Positions 52,095 through 63,136 of a stretch of 64,000 bases of DNA are shown piece by piece. This stretch comes from Stratiolaelaps scimitus (lineage: Eukaryota; Arthropoda; Arachnida; Mesostigmata; Laelapidae). Position 1 is the stretch's first letter; each line of letters starts with the position of its first letter. The DNA lies in assembly GCA_019614645.1 (NCBI GenBank), contig JABWDB010000030.1:3224001-3288000 (forward strand), written 5' to 3'. The notes under the pieces were generated by a model. It ran no database searches, had not been told where the DNA came from, and was given only the letters and a program-made list of their open reading frames with translations. A program made the translations under genes and the position numbers.

Positions 52095-52261
52095 GATGAT
52101 CGGAAGAGCAGTCGCAGAGCTCTGTTCCGAAGGAGTCACATCAATATGTGAAATACAAGGAATAGATCAAGATATTGAAGATAGGGACGCACCAACAGAT
52201 TCGGTAGCCGAACAAACACTAGGAGAGGGAAGATCCCGTACGAAGGGTGCCAGTGGACAAA
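52095..52261 (+). CDS. Candidate membrane-protein gene, exon 1 of 4 (extracytoplasmic)
   Basis: Open segment between a weak acceptor (catcgtttag) and a strong donor (acaaa followed by gtaagt), ending in phase 1, which fits the next exon. The ATG at 52096 sits one base after the acceptor and gives MIGRAVAELCSEG. Residues 1-55 are acidic and hydrophilic, with Cys10 and Cys18, and have no signal peptide. If the protein is larger, this is an internal exon entering in phase 2 and the true N-terminus lies upstream. Of the four exons this is the least certain, because the acceptor lacks a good pyrimidine tract. No family was recognised. Confidence 0.35.
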
Positions 52262-52809
52262 GTAAGTTGTCTATTATCCTATCGAACGATCAAGTTATCT
52301 GTCCTTGGCGCAAATCATCAAATGACTCATATGCTCAAGGCTGTCGCTTACATTTATAAGGAAACCACTTTCATGATTGTCATCATCACATAAGACATAT
52401 TCGGGGTATTGGGACAGGTATCCAGGGGAGTTGGGAGTATAGGTTTCTACGAACATATGTATTGTTTATGTCCATCGGATGGGCGTATGGATCAAACCAA
52501 CAGGACACATCAAACGCACGATTGTACATAATGTACATGCAAGAATGAGTACTAATATATATATATATATATATAAGACGAAACTATTGCTACCTGTTGT
52601 TGTGGTAGTCGATTTCCTGTAGCATCACGAGACGCTTTCATCATCAGATCCACCGGTGGCGGTGATGGTAGTGGTGGCGGGGTGTAAGTGACCACAATCC
52701 ATGAATAGGTAGGTACCTTGGAAAGCGTTCTCAAGACGAAGTATCTTGACAATTCAGGGCAACTTGTAAAAGACTGCCATCTAAATCGCGTTCATTGTGT
52801 TATCAAAGA

Positions 52810-52840
<31 letters not shown>

Positions 52841-53345
52841 TATTAACGGCAAAGCTAGCATCACAAGGTGGCCTATCTCGATTTCGCTAATATCACACGA
52901 ACGAGGGCAAACAATTCATTTATCTCAGCCGATTATAGCAATCAAACATCATGAGACGCATTCGCACAACTTAGAAATAAAACTATGCGATAACATCCGA
53001 AATTGGTGTCCATTCGTCTGCATGAAAACATGTTAATAGATGGCAAACTGTTTTAGAACAGCGTGCAAGAATCTGTGTTATAATAAGCTGTTTTGTTTGC
53101 GCAGGTCAATATTTTCGTCATGGGAAAAATATGACATTTATTTGATTTACCTAACATAATGTGTCTCTTCAGAGAATTGTTCGTTGTCAAATATTTGCCA
53201 ATTGTAAAAATACTATTATTTGCGTTTGAACAAGTTTTTTATCATCATTCTTATGCTCCGACAACTCTATATACGTACAGCCTGAATTCAACATCATCTT
53301 AGTCTGTCGAGTACAGCCTAGGAGCAGTCGAGTTCCAACGTTGTT

Positions 53346-53540
53346 TCATATGTAGCCTCTTGACGGAGTTGATTTTGTTAGCCACTTGCAGAGACGGGTA
53401 ATGGTCACTCGTTCCGCAGTGCAAGACAAAATGGCATGGCCTCGAAAGTTCGCTGGCCCCAGTGAAAAATGCACAATCTCCAGGGCAAGCAGCTTAGGGT
53501 GCTCATTGTGGATTTGTAGCTGAGGCTGTCCAATGGCCAC
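53346..53540 (-). other. Possible immunoglobulin-like exon or fragment
   Basis: The minus-strand frame has LLALEIVHFSLGP followed by ANFRGHAILSCTAERV. The spacing of alternating hydrophobics, FRG and then L.CTA resembles the end of the second Ig domain in the Beaten path family of neuronal adhesion proteins. The frame is about 65 codons, has no ATG start, and is preceded upstream in the same frame by further open sequence (53556-53930) with two stops between. Clear splice sites and other domains are missing. It could be a pseudogene, a single exon of a minus-strand gene, or a chance resemblance. Confidence 0.3.
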
Positions 53541-55061
53541 TACCCTCTAGATGTCCTAATCATGAATCAGGAGACTGCACGACAGGCTAAGAGAGGAGTC
53601 AGAGGGGCTCCTCGGTGTGATGGTGACTCGCACTAGCCCTGGTGGCTCAACTCGGAACAGCTGACCGCATGAAGACGAGATCTGTTGTACAAAAGGCACC
53701 ACAATGAGAATTGGACACCTCGACATCCTCGAGGATATCCCTCCTCTCCTCAAACAGCGACGTGGAATTAAATGATCTTGGCCGTCGTCCCGACTCGTGC
53801 GGATGTCGCAATGGTCATTTATAAGCGAGCTGTTAAGTCGGTTCATACATACGATACCGAACAGGAGAATTTTTAATCCCGAGAAGCAGAGTCCAACCAC
53901 TGATCTATCTACTCCGAAGTAAATGAACACCGGGCGAGATAACGCACGCCTGCTTCTTCCCTATGACCGACCCAACTTTATTTTTTATATATTATACATA
54001 TAAAACCCTCTTCTTTTCATATAAAATAAGTAACTTTATCTATGTGAGTATGTTTCGAATTTTGCGTATTCTAAACGGAGAAATTTATTAGCCCAAATAC
54101 AACAGCTAGTTGTTTGTAGCTGATAGAATAATAAGCCTCAGTTTAATATGGACGAAAAGGCATTAAGTTCGTAAGAGGAAAAATTTCAGACTGTCATGTA
54201 AATAATGTCCAGGGAAAATCAATGTCTCAGAGCTGAATGCCGTTTCCCAGTAACAGATATAAAAAGCGGAACGAATAAACCTAATATATTGAATCAACTT
54301 TTAATATATACACAACTTCTACTTTCTTACTTGCCAATAAACCCTTACATTTACGTGAAATTTGTCATTGGTCCACCATATTTTCGCTGGTATATAAACG
54401 TTTTCTGCTGTTGCATCTCCAATGCTACGTCCAAGAAGAGCGTTTGTCACAACAGTCAACTTATCCGTTGTTGATCAGGCAAAACAAGCAAGCGCTTCGG
54501 CAACAAAAGGCGATTCGTCTTATGGCTGGGACATATTCACTACCTTCTCCCTACGGCGATCCTTAGGCTATGAAGCGATATTTTTAAGTTAATTTGATAA
54601 CGTGTTGATAATTAATCCATTATGATGATCCATTAAGTAAACGAATTAGTCGAAATTGTCAGTAGATGAATATTGGAGATCTCCTACGCTGAATAGTGTT
54701 CTCTTCGACGGGCTGAGACTGAATATAGCCTGCTTTGGCAATGGCTTTCAGTCGGTGATTAAAGGCTTCAGTGGGGACGGAAATGATGTGGTTCGGGATT
54801 ATCGCTCCACTCTTTTATACGGGCGGTCTTCAAAAATTCCGGCCCAAACCCTTGAATCCAAGTGGCTCTTATTTGTGCCAGATTATCACCCGGCACCCCT
54901 CTGGCCACACACGATCGTTTTCTTTGTTAACCGCTTGTTCGATCGTAAATATTGTCTTATCACTGAATACAAGGGTTAGTTAATTAGTCAGTTCGATTAC
55001 TTCTTTCAGAAATTTCAACTAACGTACCGTATTTCCTATTTTTCGTTGTGAGGTCATGAAC

Positions 55062-55086
55062 CTGCTGCTGCTGCTGCTGCTGCTGC
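55062..55086. repeat. (CTG)n trinucleotide repeat
   Basis: Eight consecutive CTG units, directly visible, in non-coding sequence. Confidence 0.92.
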
Positions 55087-57179
55087 TTGTAGTCATTTCT
55101 CTGCAGCTCACAATACAGCATCACTCAAGTACAGCCGCCTGAGATTTTCATGTCATTTACCAGTTTTCTGATACTCCGGTCAAGGTTTGTACCCCAACTG
55201 GTGTCTAACCTTTTTCACTTTGTCTGCGGACATTAAAATCCGTTTTTCGGAACGGAATTGGTGTGCTGCGATGCTACCTGTCTCCTTGTAGCTCCTCACA
55301 GTCCGATACAAGAAGAGCATATTCACTCAAAATTCAGGCTTGAAATTTGAGTGAATCTGAGTGTTGAACCTCTCAGTCTTAGTGCGCTCCTATTTGAAAC
55401 GCGTAGCACTTTGGTCTACGCACTCGGTACAGCTGTAACGCAGATATAGTAAATACAATATGCGAAACAAGATGATGATCCGAGCTCGATCGACCCGTTT
55501 CTTTTTACAGGTTAAAGCTTGAACGAGATTGACTAGTACACGTAGATTGACTGATCACTATTCCGTTCAATTAGCAAACATCCAAAAGGTAAAATTCTCC
55601 TTTGTTGACGTTCTTCTGAAAGCTCCTTCTTTCGACACGGGATGACGGTAATAAATAAATAAATAAAAAAATAATGCTAACTCATCCCGCAAGTGACGTC
55701 TCCCCACAATAAGCTGAATGAGTCGACCCCAGCCATCCGATCTACTGATGATTATCGTAGGGGGTGAGGTAGAGGGTACGAAGAGGGGGTCTGAGCGAAC
55801 AAAGATATTTACTGAATGTATATATGTATGCGTGTGCACCAGGCGATGATGTTTAATGTCGCCGCCGCCGCCGCTGCTGCTATGTCTTTTTCTCTGTCTG
55901 TGACTGCGTAATTATGTCTACAAAAAATCCATTCCTCTTCCCCGTTCGTTATTCCGCTCGGTGCACCGAATGTCGCTTCTCTCTTTCCTGTCTACCTCTA
56001 ACTCTCTCTCTCTCTTTCTTTCCTTCTCTGTTCTCCTGAATATGCTAATGTTTGCTTGGATTGCACCAGCTCCCTCATCCCCCGCCCTACTGAAAGCCCC
56101 CACAGAGTTGAAATAAGGAACGAAGGCAGAACAGAGCTTAGCATTAGTTCGTGGATTACGATTTGCAGTGGAATCACTCGACTGTGGGACAGCTCTACGA
56201 ATGAAATTTATTTTAGATATATATATATACGATAATGTATATCTGTATAGCAAAGCTGGGTCGAAGTCTTCTTATACCAACATGAGGCAAAATAAGTGGC
56301 ATACAAAGTTGTTCGCTCGAGCGGATTGGATCAGTTATTTCCAATGGTACTTGGTGTTTTCTACATCTCCACATGTACTCCACATGTTGTGTCGGTCCCA
56401 CAAATGGCAATCTAAATGAAAATATTCTCTTATACATACGCATATTTGTCGTTGTGCTTGCGAGTATATTGATTAAGTTAGCTAGTTACCTTTAATATCG
56501 AAGGTATCAAACAATTCATTGATTGACCGTCTCGACGTGCTCGTTTTGTATTCGTACCGCCGACGAACGCGGTAATTTTCAATCTTTTCAGCGTTTTGCT
56601 TCTTTATTTTTCTTCATACGAATCTCTAGATGACTTTGGAATATCCAAGTTGTTACAAAGAGGAACATAAAAATCATGATCTTCTTTAGCGGACAACATC
56701 CAGACCATAGTGTTTCAAAACAGAGAGGAAAATACCACTACCTCGCTCGCACGAAGTGCGAACTCAAGACCAGGACGCATTAGTACCCATAGGGTAGTTC
56801 TTCGCTCTAATTCGCCTTTTTCTTACATATACTTAGCACAAGAATAACTAAAATTCTACAAGCCATAAATCATACTTGAGTCAGAAGGCAATAATAATAA
56901 TAATACTTGACAATGGACACAACCGGACGTCTATACGCGATGAACTCTTATTGATTCACATCAATAAGGACAGCGTATTTTTTGCTGTTCCCATAACGAA
57001 GATTTCCAATAATTTAGTTTGTTGGACAACGAGTCAGCTTTCTGCCATTCATAGATGTTTCGCAATTGGGAAACTATTGTTATTTTGTAGGATGCAAATC
57101 ATATCGGCTGCTGCAAACGCCAGTATGTAGCAATTTTACGATAAAATTAAAATAAAAATAGAATAGAGTTTTCCAGCTA

Positions 57180-58230
57180 AGGGTGAAGTATCCCCTATGT
57201 CTTCAGATCCTTCAACTGGATTTTCACTAAGTCAGGTAGTTGTCAATTTGCTTCCCACATGCAGAGAACTTGGCAGAGGTAACTTCGAACTCTTAGGATG
57301 CACCTTGTTTACCGATGGATTTCGTCCTCGCCTAAAGTTATAACACCAAATACGTTTGGGCTGTGCTGGAAAGTTTGCCTTTATTGAGAGATCACAAGGG
57401 CTTGTTTTTAATGAGAAACTCGTCGTCTGTTGCAAGAATTATACGTATACTCATCAGTTATTATATATCAGAATAACTTGACCTTCTTTATGTAATCAAT
57501 GATTAACGCGTGCAGTTTCTGTATTCTCTAAAACTAAACATTCAGCTTACTCTGGCCATACAAAAACAAGTTGAATCTCTTCCAATTTCAATGGGTGGTC
57601 TCGGTTTATCAACGGGAACCTTCCTTGCTGGGCCCTCCCATATCTCACCAATGCATTCAATGCCTGACCTGGTTAAAAAACGGATGACGCCTGGTGACAT
57701 TTCACTTCAAAGAGAGACGAACTAGGAGCCAAACATTAAAGTTAAAACACCCTCATTCGTTGGTTTACGTTTAGGCAGTGAACTGGTTTCTGCTGATTTC
57801 TGTTATTACGGTGTACCAGTAGATTTACTCGGACATGATAGCGTCTAATATATAAAAAACGTGGGACGTGGCCCCAGGTACTCACTTCTATCAAACCTTG
57901 GCCAGAGTCCCCTGATCTGCATCTATTCTACCTGAATCTAAGGGTCTTTGCCGTTCTGATGGGAAACGCCATGAGGGTATGTCTTTGATTCGCTTCTCTA
58001 GGGGTAAACTTCTGTCTGGGATCGCACCGCAACTCATACTTTAGCACCTTCCTATGTCAGCCACGAAGCAACACAGCTCGGCTATGGAGCCAACGCTACC
58101 TAACAAACCAGGAATAGAAAGTACTCTACAATAAAGAAAGAATATTACTTTAGACCTGTGGCCTTTGAAACTATGGGAGGACAAGAAATTCAGCCTTCGA
58201 ACTTTCTACATTCATTGGGAGAGAGATAAT
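57180..58230 (+). mobile_element. LINE remnant: reverse transcriptase C-terminus and endonuclease-like tail
   Basis: Six ordered blocks are visible in shifting frames: FELLGCTLFTDG (about 57285), LPLLRDHKGLFLMRNSSS (57380-57435), LPISMGGLGLSTGTFLAG (57565-57630), VGLRLGSELVSADFCYYGV (57757-57815), GLCRSDGKRHEGMSLI (57940-57990), and APSYVSHEA and FRPVAFETMG (58045-58175). In this type of non-LTR element the known order is LLG, LLRN, GGLGIR-type, ALRLG with a Cys/His cluster, R.DGKRPDG.TLI, WD.T and VAFETLG. The PDG position reads HEG, so the presumed nuclease active site is lost. Stops occur at 57723-57725, 58042-58044 and 58099-58101, and there are several frameshifts. The piece sits in sense orientation in the long intron between membrane-protein exons 1 and 2. 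The call rests on motif order recalled from the family, not on a search. Confidence 0.8.
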
Positions 58231-59430
58231 AATAGATATGATAACGGTGCTGCTTGTATTGAATTGAAATGAGAATCTATACAGGGCACCCAGGCGTCGA
58301 TGTCGAAGCGTTTTGCACTTTCTGAGTTGTAGCATGTACTCTGGACGTTATGGCCCTCACAACGTCTCTGCAATGCATGCCTTTTCAACGGGGACGGAAT
58401 TGCATCGTCGACTCCACTACGTTAAAATGTACATTACAACCGCAGATGCACAAGTCAATGTGCACGCATGCTCATGATGAGCTGGTTTATGTTCGGTTGC
58501 ACGTTTTGCACTGTGTGATCAGGGGTATTGGCACCCAGGTGGATTCTGTAGATTTATTGACAATATACCACGCAAACTGTTTGTGAACTGTTGGCTGAAG
58601 CGACTGTCTATTGTTATACCAGGAGTACGTTGGTAGTGCAGTCAAGTAAAACCTCCAACAAGAAGACGAAGAAAAAGCAAACAACTTGGCGTACCCACAA
58701 CGAATTCCTCAGTAATCGAGACCTGAAGCTCATGACGGTGAGTGCTTCGGACCAGTGTCGAGATTGCAAGCTGATTCTTCTTAGAAAAAGTCTGAAGTCT
58801 TAAAGTCAAACCGGAAAGTCCCGTATTAGAAACGTTAGAGGACCTCACTCGTTGTAAGATGGAAGCAATTTGTTCTTTTTTGTTCGATTCTTGTAAGCAC
58901 TGCTTTATTTTTGTTTTCATAAGTAGGCCTGTACTTTATTGGAGGAATCGATTCCTTTGCTGTCCACATATATGATCTCTATAATCACACAGCAGTTCTC
59001 ATTGAATATATATATATATATATATATCACTGCCTCGTGTGCAATTAAACCAAGTTATTAAAATGCTGAAATTAAATCTATGGTATCATTTCGCATTTAG
59101 ACAGGCATAGCAAGACAATAGACAGGGTGCAATGGCAATAACAAGAACACCAACAGCCAGCACTGGGAAGGACTTTCACAGGTGTCATTTTTGTGAGCTG
59201 GATATATAAATACAAGGCCAAGTCCTTTGGTCCAGAATACGTGGTTTAAACCTGCAATCGAACACATAACTCCCAGAATAGAGTGGTACATTTTGATGAG
59301 TTACGCTGTCGAAAAATTGCTTAATTGAGGCAGAAAGCTAAAATCACAAAAACGGTAATGACACATAATTGATACGTGTTAACGAGAATAATCAAAGAAA
59401 AGTTATCTTCTATTTATTGATCACTTTCAG
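58231..59430. other. Non-coding DNA up to the next exon
   Basis: Only short unrelated open frames and a TA run at 59006-59028. The last bases before 59431 (tgatcactttcag) are a usable 3' splice site. Confidence 0.5.
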
Positions 59431-59565
59431 ACCAACGATACCCGTCCCAAGGTTGTCTAATTCACAAAGCCGATCTAGTCCCCAACTACGGAAGTCATTG
59501 CAACGGAGTAATTAAAGAAGGAAATCCAAAAATGGAAGAATTAGGACTAGTGTGGCTAATTGCAG
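59431..59565 (+). CDS. Candidate membrane-protein gene, exon 2 of 4 (juxtamembrane)
   Basis: A 135 bp exon between tcactttcag and gtaaac, entering and leaving in phase 1. It encodes QRYPSQGCLIHKADLVPNYG, a segment with Cys64 and Cys79, and then EELGLVWLIAG, the beginning of a transmembrane helix completed by the next exon. The frame is open throughout, while the other two frames carry stops. Splitting a transmembrane helix with a phase 1 intron is common in animal receptor genes. I do not recognise the family. The acidic stretch just before the helix suits an extracellular stalk. Confidence 0.5.
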
Positions 59566-60402
59566 GTAAACATAATACTTCTCGTATGGAGTACGTACGA
59601 AGGTGCACCGAGCGACTACGTCGCAAAGACTATATTTGATACATTTTATATTAATTCTGTAATAATAATAATAATATTGTCAACGCGGCGGCACCGATGA
59701 CAAATAATTGTGTGTCGATGGCTGAAAGCAAAACAGATCATTTGGATCTGTAAAATATAAAAAGTTAATCAAATCTTAGTGAATTATAGAAGAGAATATT
59801 TTATGTGTACCTGCTTCAACTGACTAATTACTAAAAACAAAGGAAGAACCAAATCTGTGTGGGTACCATTTTGTGTCAACGGAATTTCGCTTTCCAAACG
59901 CACAGCCATAGTATGAGAGAGTACAAGTCTCATATGAAATTATTAGTAACAAGTAGAATACAACTAATTATATTAGGTTGATTAACTCATAAGCTACAGG
60001 GAATTCAATTCCGGAGGACAGAAAGGAGAAGGGGTTGGCTCTCGTACGAAGGTCCCACCCGGTTGTACTCGAAACAGAAATAAATAACATTCCCCTTTTT
60101 TGATGTCCAAAAGCGACAACCTCTGCATAAAAATGATAGGTATTTAAGTCAACTCTTGAACAACTCTTAAACGTAGCATCCCCTCCTTGAGTTTGTATTA
60201 GTGGACTCTATGCTTATACTGAGTATCTTTTGCGATTCCAAAGCCGACATACACTTGGGTGCCTTCTGAATTACTTCCACTGTTCAATCGACAGACAGTC
60301 TGACAGACAAACCAACAAACTACTGCATCCTGAAAGTTTTTGGTGATTATTATGATCATGGGTATTATTATTATTATTATCACGGCGGTTGTCTGTTTTC
60401 AG

Positions 60403-60493
60403 GAGTAGCGATGGCGGTTTTGCTTATTATCATCATTGTCACGTATCTCTGGTACAGGAGGCGGACAGCTGTAGCTCCTCTTCCTCTTTACAA
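60403..60493 (+). CDS. Candidate membrane-protein gene, exon 3 of 4 (transmembrane helix)
   Basis: A 91 bp exon between gtctgttttcag and gtgagc, entering in phase 1 and leaving in phase 2. It encodes GVAMAVLLIIIIVTYLWY, which completes a helix of about 24 hydrophobic residues (95-118 of the joined protein), followed by RRRTAVAPLPLY. The Arg cluster right after the helix predicts, by the positive-inside rule, that the C-terminal side is cytoplasmic. An acceptor with a pyrimidine tract, a consensus donor and a textbook membrane helix within 91 bp make this the most convincing exon of the model. Confidence 0.6.
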
Positions 60494-60811
60494 GTGAGCC
60501 ACTTTTAACCATATTTCATCATCAATAGATCGACTATGAAAAGGCAAAAAGAAAATGTGAAATCGAGTACAAGATATTCTGAATATTGTTATCGATTGAA
60601 AACGTGCTCAGCTCCTGTCAGATAATTATGCGTCTTTTGTTCCGCTTCAAGATAGACTTAGCAATATAATATAATCATTTTAGGACGAATATATCTATGA
60701 GGAACCTGTTAATATGAGTTTACTTGTAGCATATCAGTAAAACGTTATGCCATTAAGACTCGCAAGTAGTTTTCATCGATATGAGTATTGAACACACGGT
60801 AAAGTAAGAAC

Positions 60812-60813
<2 letters not shown>

Positions 60814-60858
<45 letters not shown>
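60814..60858. repeat. (TA)n microsatellite
   Basis: About 22 TA units, directly visible, in the intron between exons 3 and 4 of the membrane-protein model. Confidence 0.95.
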
Positions 60859-60862
<4 letters not shown>

Positions 60863-62538
60863 GTAGCGTTATTGCATCAATAATTATCAAAAATATGTTC
60901 GTCGCTTACTGCGTTTCTGCATCGAAGGCTTGAGAAATGATTACGTTCAATCAAAGAGCACCCTGATGGAGCTTATGCAACATTCGCGGATAAATTATTA
61001 CGCCAACATCACCAAGAGTTAGTTACAGAGTCGCTCAATATCTGAGCAAATTCGTCTTGCTAGACGTCTTGCAATAAATGGCCAAGCTCGGTGGACACCG
61101 TAGAATCTGGTTAGCGGGCAGATCGCGGTTTTGATGGGATTGGGAACGTGCTCATTGTTGGTTTGAGATTCCGAGAGAGGTCATATTTAATGTTTCGTCA
61201 CAACACCGGAATGATGTTTTATCTAAATATATAAGGACAGAGATCAAACGGAATGTTTCAATTAAAAAATAAATACTGATATTACTCCATACTGATATAA
61301 TACTGATATTACGATTCAGCATTGAATAAATATACAGAACATATACGAAGGGGGAAAGTTCGGTCAGGCCATGGCAGGCCATCTGCCATGAAAGTTAAAC
61401 ACAGGGTTTGAGTCAGAAGTAACAACTGATGCAATAAGCAACTATTTCACGAGCTGAGTATCTCATGCACGAGGGGCTCGAACAAAGCTCAAGCAATCCG
61501 CATCCAGCGTAGTTGTCTGTGCGGATTGAGAATGAAAACTGTGGGGTGGCATGGGTGAGAGGGAGCTTTATGATCAATGTGAGGTTTGAAAAGGAGAAGT
61601 TCGTGTTTGAGTGATGACTTTAATAACAAAAAAAAGGTACCACGCAACAAAACTGCCTGAGAAAATCAATATGCGAGAGATACTTTTTAGCCAATGCTGA
61701 CAGGCTTCAAAAGACGCTGTTCTAAATGGACCGTTTCGATAAAGGACATTGTCGATTTTTGAAAATCGGGTCAGTTGACCAAAGGGTTCATGTTCCAATG
61801 AACCGTGTCAGCAAAAGTGACCATACCAGCAGTTATTTGGATACGCCGACCAAACCGATAATGCTCTTGTCCATTATAGTTCGTATCTTTGTTAGTGAGC
61901 CTGCTTGCAAATGTGACCAAACAGCCGTTCATTAGTTAGCACCACACGGACAACATCCGTTGAATCCTACAAATCTAATGTCAGACCAAACTTGCCTGTA
62001 TGTGATCTGGCCAAGGAACAGTTTTTACAGCAGAGCATTATAATTACTAATGATGACCCTGGACTTTAATGTGGGAAAAATGTCCGTGTTGATTTTGAAA
62101 ATCGAACTAAGTTCCAATAGAGATTGAATGAAACTCACTGGCCATATAGATTGATTTTATACGACTGATTTTTGGTACATATATATATATATATACACTG
62201 TACTCAGCCAGCATACGGTATAGTACATTTTGGCCTTTTTCAAGATACCTGTACAACGTACGTTCAACGTCCATAAAATTGTTGTGGTATCTTATTATTT
62301 GGTATTTTAGTTCATTTGAGCTGCCCATTTCCTCCGTAAGAAAAAAATAAATGATGGTACACCGATTGCAGGTCCCAAGGTTCGCTCCAATTAAACTTGG
62401 ATCCCTTTGTGGAACATTAGTGAGTTCCACTATCGAACATGAAAAAAGGACCAAAGTCGCGATTCGTTGCGCTCGATGCTTTGTTGTTCTAACCTTTTGT
62501 CCTGCTTCGAACAACAGGAACACTTTGGTTTACTAAAG

Positions 62539-62563
62539 CGCGCGCGCGCGCGCGAGAGAGAGG
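62539..62563. repeat. (CG)n run passing into (GA)n
   Basis: Eight CG units followed by GA units. A pure alternating CG run of this length is rare in AT-rich animal DNA and could adopt Z-form. Confidence 0.88.
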
Positions 62564-62919
62564 GAGATGGCTGGACGACTTTTCGAAAACGTTGCCTCAC
62601 CCTTTTGTCATCATATGTCCGATTTCGTATGATTTGAATGAAATATTATTAAACTAGTGGAAAAAATTCGTACAATATTCTTTGGCACCAGATGTTTAGG
62701 GAATAAAACAGCTGGAATGGTTACACATGGTGTCGACAAATGTTCGATTCTCTTAAAATGTACGAGGGAAGGCATATACGTCTCTGCCTCTCAATTTGCA
62801 AAAATGAAGCTATTTTTTTTTTGTCAACTTCCCAAACAATGTAGCTTTGCTCGGTTCGTTGAAGATAGAGAGAAGGGTTTGCTGACGGAGATTTCGTATA
62901 TTTTTTTTTCTTTTCCCAG

Positions 62920-63136
62920 CATCAGCAGCAACCAGTTGTTCGATCAGATGTTTTTTAACAACCGGTGGCTCTCAAATCAGAATCGCGAACTTCTCCTGAA
63001 TCATGAGGTGTCCGTTGGCGACTTGTTCTCCATAGACGATGACGAGCACATGTATGGCCACCCCGTCAATTGGTACATTGGCACCCCCCCAGAGATAAAG
63101 CGGCACTCGCTTCGGATCGCACTTAGTGATGACTAA
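62920..63136 (+). CDS. Candidate membrane-protein gene, exon 4 of 4 (cytoplasmic tail)
   Basis: It begins after the strongest 3' splice signal seen in the window, a pyrimidine tract of 15 residues ending tttcccag. It completes the split codon left by exon 3 (AA plus C, Asn131) and runs open to TAA at 63134-63136. The tail of about 72 residues holds NQLFDQMFF, an acidic cluster DLFSIDDDEH and the ending SLRIALSDD. Several Tyr, Ser and Thr residues could be phosphorylated (inference). Joined to exons 1-3 from the ATG at 52096 the frame is 609 bases, 202 residues and a stop. The tail matches no family I recognise. A longer open frame from 62657 exists, but its upstream part looks random and the splice site explains the start better. 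Confidence 0.5.

Larger units (their letters stand above)
52262..57179. other. Intronic or intergenic DNA
   Basis: Contains TA microsatellites (52555-52575 and 52806-52831), a CTG run (55062-55086), CCG/CTG units at 55861-55880, a CT-rich tract at about 55980-56035 and a possible Ig-like segment on the minus strand (53346-53540). A + strand segment at 54656-54983 is open in two frames (MMWFGII and following, loosely transposase-like) and remains unassigned. Nothing else is recognised. Confidence 0.4.

Noticed and set aside
54656..54983. Two overlapping open frames with MMWFGII, loosely like a Tc1/mariner core block
   Set aside because: No TGDE, HDN or SPDL motifs nearby and no inverted repeats; the resemblance is too weak.
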